A stretch of 64,000 nucleotides of DNA from Fragum whitleyi (Eukaryota > Mollusca > Bivalvia > Cardiida > Cardiidae): NCBI GenBank assembly GCA_948146395.1, contig OX411556.1, positions 28,071,653 through 28,135,652 on the forward strand. The letters are read 5' to 3'. Positions 55,229 through 64,000 of this stretch are shown here, in pieces. A program made the position numbers and the translations under genes. The notes below the pieces were generated by a model. The model ran no database searches. It was given only the letters and a program-made list of their open reading frames with translations, and was not told the origin of the DNA. Within the stretch, counting starts at the first letter, position 1, and each line of letters begins with the position of its first letter.

Positions 55229-55673
55229 TACAGTTAACGATATTGTGAAATTGACAAGGTGAATGATTTTGGAATGATTTAAGAATGAAATTGAATGAGT
55301 GTGTGGAGCGAGTTTTGAGTGAAATTAATGGGAGGTAGTCCTATATCGCAAATTTTGTTCAGCATGAACAAAATTGGCGATATTGATTACCCCCCTTTAA
55401 TAAGATATGCATACAAGTTCTATACACAGCTTCCTATTTTTTTCAAGAACCTATAAGAGGCTATCAATTTGAATTATGTCAGTGAAATCGGGATTTTTTT
55501 CTACCAAAATTTATTTTGAATAACGTTGTTGGTTCTATATTTTTTCAATTGATTTGAGTTTTTTTTGAATGGTTTGAGTAAATGTTTGGAATGAATGAAT
55601 GGAGCGCTTAAATGAGTGATTTAGAATGATTTTGATTGAGGTGAATGTCAATTTCACGATGTTAATATGTGTA
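55229..55673 (+). mobile_element. MITE-A copy 20
   Basis: Forward copy, TACAGTTAACGATATTG to TTAATATGTGTA, with core at 55330-55400. Confidence 0.9.
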
Positions 55674-55804
55674 TGTGTTTTGCGCTATAAAAAAGTATTA
55701 CTTCGACAATTTTGTAACATAACATCGCCTGGGCGTGGTAGGCGTTGTTGATGGTATTGGTTGCGTTATCTTGATCACATAAGTTACTCTGTTTTATTGA
55801 AGGT

Positions 55805-55980
55805 ATACTGTAAGTATCATCATGAAACTGAAACTCACCTCGATCAAAGCTATTTAAAATCGCTTGCTCAGCGCTGTATTCAAAACATTCAAAACACTCA
55901 CTCCGATCACGGCTCACAAATCGATAAAAAACGATCACCGTTTCATTCACATCGATCAAATCAATCAACGATCTTAATGG
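55805..55980 (-). mobile_element. MITE-A copy 21, fragment
   Basis: One end with ATCATCATGAAACTG and the inverted arm CGATCAAAGCTATTTAAAATCG; stops before the core. A 135-codon minus-strand frame (55654-56061) runs over this and its neighbours and is not a gene. Confidence 0.65.
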
Positions 55981-55995
55981 ATGATACATTTGCTG

Positions 55996-56440
55996 TACAG
56001 CGAAGAACATCGTAAAATTGACACCGATTTCGATCAAATTCATTCCTAATCCCTCACTCACTCAGCGCTCTATCCATTCATTCCAATCAGCCACTCAGAC
56101 CATTCAAAAACGCTAAAAAATCACTAAAGATGAGAAGATCAATATCGATATTCAGATTGTAAATGGCTAGAAAAACGCAATATCACTAACATATTTGAAA
56201 TTGAAAGCGTCCGATTAGTTCTTGAAGAAACAGGAATCATTTTATAAAATTTATATGCATATTTTATTAAAGGAAGGTAATAAATATCGCTAATTTTGAT
56301 CATCCTGAACAATTAGCGAAATTGGATTACCTTTCTCTAATTTCACTCAAAACTCAATCATCGCACTCATTCAATTGCATTCCAACATCTTAAATTCAAA
56401 ATCATTCACCTTGTCAATTTCACGATGTTGTTTACTCTTA
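55996..56440 (-). mobile_element. MITE-A copy 22
   Basis: Inverted, TACAGCGAAGAACATCG to GTTGTTTACTCTTA; core 56270-56340. Confidence 0.85.
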
Positions 56441-56489
56441 GGATTTTAAAGGGTCTGTGAAGGCATAAAAACAGAAAAAAATACGTATA

Positions 56490-56650
56490 TTTTTTATAGG
56501 CAAGCAAGAAAATATCAAAAATTTTGTTCAATTGGACGAAAAAGCGATATTGTATTACCTCCCTTAAATTTCATTAAAAACTCGCCCCTACCATTCGTTC
56601 AGTTCCATTCCGAAATCAATCCAAAACCATTCACCCTGTCACTTACTCGA
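56490..56650 (-). mobile_element. MITE-A copy 23, right-arm fragment
   Basis: Half of the core (GCGATATTGTATTACCTCCC) and the arm to ACCATTCACCCTGTCAC. Confidence 0.7.
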
Positions 56651-56972
56651 AGCTATTATCATTTTGTATGAAAATTGGCAGTTTAATGCAACTAAAACCC
56701 ATTCATTTGAAAGAAGATTTAGAGTGTACTTTCACGAAGGTTTGAAATTGACCGAATTGTATCTAGTTGACTGGTTCACCTTACCATATCTTCTAATTAT
56801 TACTCACACTAAAACAACCACAATATTAAAAATAATATAAAGCTTATTATCAAACTTAGGCGCGTTGCTGTGGACAACCAAATAATCGTAACTCTTGCTT
56901 ATTCAAGATGAAGTTATGGTTTTTTGATAGCCAACAAACGCTATGGAGACAATATCTGTCTTTCCAAAAGGT
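56651..56972. other. stretch without gene
   Basis: A decayed member of the CGTAAC hairpin family at about 56887-56930; nothing else. Confidence 0.45.
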
Positions 56973-57408
56973 TTTGCCATTCGGAACATCACTCGGCCAT
57001 TTCCGTAAACTACAACATACCTCGGATGTATGTAAGGCGGATGGGTATGTAACGAAATCGTGAATTTTGTTATCCGAAAACAGCGTAAGAAATTTATTAT
57101 CTTTTACAGTAAATAGCGGCTGAAAAACCGCAATTTTCGAGAATGACGAATCATTCTCAAAAATTAAGATTTTTTCAGCCGTTGTATAAGAATGTAAAGA
57201 TATTTATATTAGGATTTGATGGTTTCACGTCAGTGACTTAAACGAGAAGCGTTGGCAATGTCGAATGTTTTCACTCACAGTTTCGAGGGCTAACGCGATT
57301 TTAACTGACGTCATCTAGTTTTTCAATGGTTTTCCCGTACTTTTAAAAAATAGCCCGTCTATGTACATCCGAGGTTGATCGTGAGATTGGCCGAGTGGTG
57401 TTCTGAAT
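56973..57408. mobile_element. 436 bp inverted-repeat element
   Basis: The left end TTGCCATTCGGAACATCACT matches the right end on the minus strand (CATTCAGAACACCACTCGG). Both continue inward with CTCGGATGTA. Inside is a foldback at 57115-57183 (CGGCTGAAAAA and TTTTTTCAGCCG). Another left end lies at 23305. No target duplication or transposase was seen. Confidence 0.7.
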
Positions 57409-57798
57409 GAAGGTTTTGGGTGAGGTCAACCGTTCATCAATACAGTAGGGGCCCTCGATTTGTTACATGTAGTAAAATAAGATAGTATCTTGTAAATGTA
57501 TTCAAATAACTATTTTATTCTTAATGCATCATTTAATATGACATTTTTTCAACTATTTGTACCACTTTTTACTAGATCTTAGAGGATAAATATTACTTTT
57601 ACTTTAAGGTAATCATTTCATTGATCTAATGGTTTGATCTTTCCGCAGTTTTCTTTATAGACTTTATTTTCTTTGTCCCTACTGCATTTTGTTTGTTATT
57701 TCTTAATTTCTTTTCTTAACAGCACAATCGTTTATAATACATTTAGCAATTAATATAATTAATCGATAAAAAAAATCAACAGCTCTGTGTGCAGGATG
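57409..57798. other. stretch without gene
   Basis: Nothing recognised. Confidence 0.5.
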
Positions 57799-57900
57799 TA
57801 AAAACGTTTCGCGAGCGCTTTAAGATGAAACCCCGCTTTGCACGTGCACGTACGTGCAAAGCGAGGTATCACTTCGAAAGCGCTTCGCTAACGTTTTCAT
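57799..57900. mobile_element. 102 bp foldback, GCTTTGCACG centre
   Basis: AAAACGTTTCGCGAGCGCTTT pairs with AAAGCGCTTCGCTAACGTTTT; centre CCCCGCTTTGCACG and CGTGCAAAGCGAGG as in 49175-49310, but with different outer ends. Confidence 0.8.
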
Positions 57901-57990
57901 GGGTTACAATTATCAACCCATTGCTGAGAGACAAATAGTCTTAAAGGATGCGTGCCGCCGACGGGGCTCGTTTTGAACTGGAAGCATTAG
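57901..57990 (-). mobile_element. SINE fragment
   Basis: AATTATCAACCCATTGCTGAGAGAC and GTGCCGCCGACGGGGCTCG match the minus strand of the SINE between body and box B; both ends lost. Confidence 0.6.
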
Positions 57991-58369
57991 GGAGTGATAG
58001 ACAGTAATCGGACATGTCCCTTTAATATAAAATGACAGCTGTCAGTCTATGTCTATTTCTATTGAACTCTTTATTTAATAATGTCGCATCCCGGATATAC
58101 TCATGCTTAATTTCGTTTGTCAGCCATGACGGTTCGTAAACGGCCGTTTAAACTTTTTTGTCAACTTTGCGCGCTTTCTCTCACAAGAATACCATTTTGC
58201 AAATTAATGGTTAGCACATGTTTAAAAAAAAACATCGAAAAATTGCATGATTTTGATAAAAACGCAATTTTAACACCATTTTTACCCCCATTAATTTTTT
58301 TCCGTTTTGCGTCCTTCCGTGCGTTAGGGCGTCTTTACGAGCGTAAACTATTTTTTCTTTGATCATCGT

Positions 58370-58930
58370 CACTTGGCAGAATTCTACCAAATTTCACAGG
58401 AATGATGCTTGGGACATGCTCTTTCAGATTTCTTCTTTTTAATACGATGAGGTTGATAACTTGAGCGCTGCGGGCTGATTAGTCACCAAGAAAGGGTCCC
58501 TTATTGTGAAATATAAAAATATCTTCTTTGAAACTACATTCAGAATTCAACCAAATTTCACAATAATGATGTTAAGGGGATGCTCTTTCAGATCCCTTCT
58601 TTTAAGCCTGATAAGGCAGACAATTTGGGCGCTACGGGCTGATGAGTCACCAAGAAAGGGTCCCTTGTTGTGAAATATAAAATATCGAGTGTTCTGAAAC
58701 TACGGGTCTAAATTCAACCAAACTGTACAGGAATGACACATAGGACACCGAGGATTCAGTGCAAGACTGTACTAAGTGTATATACACTGTATATACACTT
58801 AGTACAGTCTCGCACTAAACCCTCGACATGCCTTTTTAGTTTCAATCCTTAAATCCTGATCAGGCTGATAACTACAGCTACATGCTGCCGAGTCACCAAA
58901 AAGTGTTCCTTATCGGGAAATATAATAGTG
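58370..58930 (+). repeat. ~165 bp tandem units, Helitron-like core
   Basis: CTACCAAATTTCACAGGAATGATG-type starts recur at about 58384, 58551 and 58718, with GGTCCCTTNTTGTGAAATATAAAA ends. Period and style match HLE cores but the sequence is a different family, and neither HLE end is present. Confidence 0.6.
58748..58824. mobile_element. 77 bp foldback inside the tandem units
   Basis: CAAGACTGTACTAAGTGTAT and its complement meet around TACACTGTATATACAC; ends GAGGATTCAGTG and CACTAAACCCTC. It interrupts the third core unit. Confidence 0.75.
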
Positions 58931-58970
58931 ATTATTGAGGTGATAAGCTTTTGCCTAGTAATTTATAATG

Positions 58971-59411
58971 TACAGTTAACAACATCGTGAAAATGACATG
59001 GTGAGTGATTTTGGAATAATTAAGAAATGATGTTGAATGGATGTGAGGAGCGAGTTTTGAGTGAGTTTAATGGGAGGTAATCCTAAATCGCAAATTTTGT
59101 TCAGGTTGAACAAAATTAGCGATATTGATTACCTCCCTTTAATAAAATGTGAAAATAAATTCTATAGATTACTTCCTATTTCTTCAAGAACCAATTAGAA
59201 GCTTAAGGTTTGAATTATATCAGTGAAATCGCGATCTTTCTCTATCCAAGTTTATTTTGAATGACGTTGTTGATTCCATATTTTTCAATAGGTTTGGGCG
59301 TTTTTGAAGGGTTTGAGCGAGTGTTTGGAATGAATGAATGGAGCGCTGAGTGAACGATTTAGAATGGTTTTGATTGAGGTGAATGTCAATTCCACGATGT
59401 GATTAACTGTA
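58971..59411 (+). mobile_element. MITE-A copy 24
   Basis: Complete forward copy, TACAGTTAACAACATCG to GTGATTAACTGTA; one of the best preserved (core 59068-59140). Good reference for a consensus. Confidence 0.95.
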
Positions 59412-59879
59412 GAAAATTAGAAATCAAAGAAATAATTGGGACATGGCATCGTTGAATACCAAGGGGATGTAACTAAAGCTTTGAAACGAACATTATATCG
59501 CCCACAAACAATGTAGGTCTACTGGTACTTATTTACAAGGTGAAACCTTCGTGTGAAACATAATACTTTCTTTTTGAAATAGGGTATATTAATAATCATT
59601 AGACTTTCAAACGAAATTCTCTTGTTTGGTATTTGAGTCGAATTTAAGATGAGTCTTCCATTTATATTCTTGCATATCAGGTAGCAGATAAACCTACCAT
59701 CATAAAAAATCTTTCATGCGACCACAAATTTGAAGAAATTTCAATTAGAAAAAAATGATACAAATGCAAAAAAGTCCTAAGAATGGGTTAATAAAGTTTA
59801 GATTAGTAAAATTTTAGAATAATAAAAAAAAAACGGGCTAAGTTTGAGTTTCATGGGAAGTGTCGCGTTTTATGCAGTG
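59412..59879. other. stretch without gene
   Basis: Nothing recognised. Confidence 0.5.
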
Positions 59880-60320
59880 TCCAGTTTATAACATCATCAA
59901 ATTGACAAGATGAATGAATTTGGAATAATTTGGGGGAAAAAAATGAATGAGAGTGTGGAGCGAGCTTTGAGTGAATTTAAAGGGAGGTAAACCAATATCG
60001 CAAATTTTGTTCAGGATGAAAAAGATTAGCGATATTTATTAACCCCTCCCCCTTTAATGAAATATGCATATAAATTAGCTTCCTATTTCTTCATGAGCCT
60101 ATCAGCCGCTTACAATTTCAATTATGTTCGTCAAATCGCGATTTTTTATATATATATATATATTTTTATCAATCGAGTTGTTGATTGTATTTTTAGTGAT
60201 ATTGGAGCGTTTTTGATCGATTTGAGTATGTGTTTGGAATGAACGAATGTAGCGCTGAGTCATCGATTTAAAATGGTTTTGATTGAGATGAATGTCAATT
60301 TCACGATGTAACTGACTGTA
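59880..60320 (+). mobile_element. MITE-A copy 25
   Basis: Forward, left end changed (CCAGTTTATAACATCATC), right end intact (GTAACTGACTGTA). A short (TA)n lies at 60149-60165. Confidence 0.85.
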
Positions 60321-60568
60321 GCATTGGCTGAAGGGTAACTTGACGTAAATCCATATGCCGTAACGTCATAAATTGGAACTAACTTGGATTGCAGAATTGT
60401 CGTGAGCTGGAAATACACATTTTTCCCCTTTTGATGACAGTTAAGTTTCTTAAACATCTTGTCGAAAGCAATTTCTGTTGTTTTTTTTAATATCTTCTCG
60501 ATATTCGACAGTCAGAGAAGAATTAACTTCATGGACTGTAGGAAAGGCCAGAGCTCACCCTTTTACAT

Positions 60569-61128
<560 letters not shown>

Positions 61129-61558
61129 ACCAAGATCCGGTGCGTTAACCGATCGATTAAACGCCTTGTTTGGAGAGTTGCAATATTGAGCCCGTTTGGA
61201 CGCGGCGTTCATATTTCATTTTCATAACGAGTGTTAGTGTCAAACTTTCACAGAAATCGTAGTATCTGTGAAACAGATGGGTTTGATAGCGTCATCAACA
61301 GATTGCTCGCTTGCACAGTGACTAAGGGTTGTCGCTTATTTTTTCTTCAACGAGTTGGTTGTTCATATTTCGTCAGTGTTCATCCATTTCTCAAATTTCA
61401 ATTGCATTGTATTATGAAATTGCATGAAAAAATTGTAAAATATTAGCGAAAAAGACGATTAGATATTTTTTTGTTTGTTTTGACAGAGATTATGTTCTCG
61501 GATAAGGCACATCGGAGCGCATTTCTAGGGGTATAGAACACCCCGTGGTGCTTGCATC
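61129..61558. other. stretch without gene
   Basis: A 71-codon frame (61231-61446) shows no recognisable domain. Confidence 0.45.
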
Positions 61559-61948
61559 TACAGTTTAAAACATCGTGAAATTGACACCCATTCCGATCAA
61601 AACCACTCGCTCACTCAGCGCTCCATTGATTTATTCCAAACATTCACTCAAATCGACCAAAAACCCTCCGAAATATTATCGGATAATTATCGAGATCTAA
61701 TTATTCTACGATATTATTGGCTAGTGAGAATTTTAAACTGTCTGATTGATCCACGAAGACACATAAGCAGAAAATAACGTTTATTTTCTAGAAGGGAGGT
61801 AATAAATATAGCTGATTTGTTTACCTTGAATCAAAATTAGCAGTATTTGATTCCCCCCACCCCACCCCCCCACACACACTCGTTCAATTTCATTCCAAAT
61901 TCGTTCCAAATTCATTCATCTTGTCAATTTTACGATGTTCTTAAATGT
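61559..61948 (-). mobile_element. MITE-A copy 27
   Basis: Inverted, TACAGTTTAAAACATCG to GATGTTCTTAAATG; the core right arm has turned into a C- and CA-rich run (61852-61879). Confidence 0.85.
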
Positions 61949-62323
61949 TATAACATCGACAAACTGTCAAAGCGAATGACAATTTTCCGAATGGCAATGG
62001 TTAAAAGGGAAGAGCGAGTTTTGAATGAAACTAACGGGAGGTACTCAAATTCGCTAATTTCGGTATTTTTTACCTCCCGTTACCTTAAAATATGCGTGCT
62101 TTCGTGTTTGAGTGAATTCGCAGACAAATCAGATACTGACACACCAGCAAATAAAAAATTTCATGTATTTGAATGAAATGTCGATTGTTTCGAACTTTTT
62201 GGAAGTGTTTGAAAATTTTGAAGCGTTCTTGAATACTTTCCAGTGTCTGTTTTGAATGTAAAAGAGTGAATTATTTTTTTTTTTATTGTGGTAAATATGT
62301 ATTTTAAGAGATTACTTACTGTA
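61949..62323 (+). mobile_element. MITE-A copy 28, diverged
   Basis: Forward, directly abutting copy 27; TAACATCGACAAACTG start, core 62033-62085, end ATTACTTACTGTA. Confidence 0.65.
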
Positions 62324-62344
62324 ACAAATGAAATTTTAGATTTT

Positions 62345-62697
62345 TTAGAAATTGACATTCCATTCAAAACCGTTCGAAACCACGCGCTCAGCGATCCAGC
62401 TATTACCAACATTTCAAGCAAGTCGGTCAAATGAGTGCGCGATTTTAACGGCTGCTGTTGATCTTTAGGCGTCTATTTTGACCGTCAAGACATAAATTAA
62501 AAAAAAAGAAGATATTATTTAAGGGAGGTAAAAGGAAATAATCCATGATTTCGTCCAATTTGAAAAAAAAAAAATGTATCGATTACGTTTTACCTCCATG
62601 GAAAATGATTCAAAACTCGCTCCACACACTCATCCAATTCTATTCCTAAATCATTCCGTATCACTCATCTTGTCAATTTCAAGAATTTCTTAACTTA
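62345..62697 (-). mobile_element. MITE-A copy 29
   Basis: Inverted; lacks the outermost bases on the left, keeps GAAATTGACATTCC, the core (62521-62597) and TTGTCAATTTCAAG. Confidence 0.75.
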
Positions 62698-63238
62698 TCA
62701 AAACCATTCAAAATTGCTCACTCGGCGCTCCATTCATTCATTCATTCCATCCTTTATACTGGTCCCACTATCGATAATCATAAAATCCTATTAAAGATAG
62801 TTGACAGTAATACCAGTCTATCCATACACCCACTCTTATCAACCCAAAACGCTCCGAAATTGTTAGAATAATTTGAAATCGTTCACTCATCAAAATTTGC
62901 CAAATAATTTCTCATGCCAACACACACTAAACGGAAATGTCGTCGATTGTTTAAGAGGGATGTAATCGACTATCGTTATTTCTTTTAAGGTAGTGGAACC
63001 GTAATAGTTCCGCAACATTTCGGAACTTATGATCTTTCACAATGTTGACCGAGGTTTCCTAATGAAAATCATTAGGAAACCTCGGTTAACGTTTTAAAGT
63101 TTATTACTTCCAAAACGTTGCGGGAATTTGTGATCTTGTATTATCTCCCTGAAATTTCATTCGAAACGCTATCTACACTCGCATTCAGTATCATTCAAAA
63201 TTTTTCAGCTTGTCAACTTCACGATGGTTTTTACTGTA
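62697..63238 (-). mobile_element. MITE-A copy 30, carrying a MITE-B
   Basis: Inverted, directly following copy 29: CAAAACCATTCAAAATTGC start and TTTTTACTGTA end. The core is interrupted at 62999 by MITE-B. Confidence 0.75.
62999..63124. mobile_element. MITE-B copy 4, nested, right end lost
   Basis: TTAA at 62995-62998, then GGTAGTGGAACCGTAATAG and the palindrome centre; it breaks off at GTTGCGG, about 30 bases short. Nested in the core of MITE-A. Confidence 0.85.
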
Positions 63239-63666
63239 AGAGCATCTTATCTAATAAAATTTCCTCTAATGAGCTTTTGTTTTGCCGTTTGCAATTCGTC
63301 TTGCTTTAATTTTGATAATGATTTATAACAAAAGAAACCCAGGGCTAATCGTCTGATTACACAAGATTCATCGAGGTTGCAAATGTTTTAAACTGATTAT
63401 GTTCCGTTGCAGACTTTCAAGTGTGAATGATATTAAAGATGGGAACAGGCTAATTAATTTTGGTTGGAGTTTTATGTCGTTAATATAAATTATCTATTTT
63501 ACGCCGTTTATCTGTTTTTTTCTTTTTTTTTTAAACTTTTCCCTAAATTCTCTATTAACCGTTTTCCTAAAACAACATATATTTATTCACTTAGTCTATT
63601 CAGTTAAATTTCTGTGAGGATAGCACGATTAAGGGGCGAACTCTTATTTCCATTATGGTCCTACAT
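63239..63666. other. stretch without gene
   Basis: Nothing recognised. Confidence 0.5.
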
Positions 63667-64000
63667 TTACCGTTAGTAAAGTCGTGAAAATCATCTTAAT
63701 CAAAACCATTCTAGATCGCTCTCTTAGCATTCTTTCATTAAAAAAACTCACTCCAACCATTCAAATACGCCCCCAAATCACAAAAATATATTAGATCAAC
63801 AAAACTATATTATAAAATGATAGAAAAGAAATGTATGATTTCACTGCCTTTATTGAATGTGGAAGCGCCTGACTGGTTCTTACATAAATTGTAAGCTATT
63901 TACAGAACGTGTAGACACATTTAATTGAAGAGGGGGGGGGTTAATAAATATCGCTTATTTTGTTCATCTTGAACAAAATTAGCGACATTGTATTTACTCT
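63667..64000 (-). mobile_element. MITE-A copy 31, cut by window end
   Basis: TACCGTTAGTAAAGTCG start, inverted arm, and the core up to GAACAAAATTAGCGACATTG; the right arm lies beyond the window. Confidence 0.85.

Noticed and set aside
55654..56061. 135-codon minus-strand frame
   Set aside because: It spans parts of three adjacent MITE-A copies.

Overview
The window looks like intergenic, repeat-dominated DNA from a eukaryote, most likely a bivalve mollusc. The case for that is indirect. The DNA is AT-rich with no operons. It holds tRNA-headed SINEs, a LINE, many short inverted-repeat transposons, and Helitron-like elements with roughly 165 bp core tandem repeats and TCTG/TCCG microsatellites, an architecture known from the bivalve 'pearl'/HINE elements. 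I cannot name a species.

Only one long coding region is present: an apparently intact 1194-codon LINE polyprotein (38650-42234) with endonuclease, reverse transcriptase and a C-terminal CCHC motif. A second candidate is a short terminal exon of a host gene (46306-46478), supported only by reading frame, splice acceptor and poly-A signal. Nearly all other open frames are translations of repeats.

Layout. 1-2730: an imperfect duplicated segment whose two copies each carry a different TTAA-type MITE, so each serves as the other's empty site. 3233-4288: tandem repeat of a MITE plus its flank. 4320-5576: a 1.25 kb inverted-repeat element with TTA target duplication, followed by a SINE. 5925-8371: several MITEs and foldbacks. 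8372-22872: Helitron-like elements and a very recent tandem duplication of about 6.56 kb (9543-16106 and 16107-22661, about a dozen substitutions seen). 22900-36500: mixed Helitron-like copies, foldbacks, inverted repeats and SINEs. 36780-42975: two Helitron-like copies and the LINE. 43000-49100: MITEs, a nested SINE and the candidate exon. 49755-51735: a ~457 bp tandem array interrupted by a hAT-like element. 52400-53060: a multi-unit Helitron-like element. 55200-64000: a dense cluster of the dominant MITE family.

That dominant family (called MITE-A here) is about 420-560 bp, flanked by TA, begins CAGTTA, and has a foldback core. I count roughly thirty full or partial copies, including those copied by the 6.56 kb duplication. 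In three places its ends coincide with direct repeats of the flanking DNA, which a simple insertion does not explain. The element family names used here (MITE-A to MITE-D, HLE-1 to HLE-4) are mine. No promoters, operators or ribosome-binding sites can be supported.
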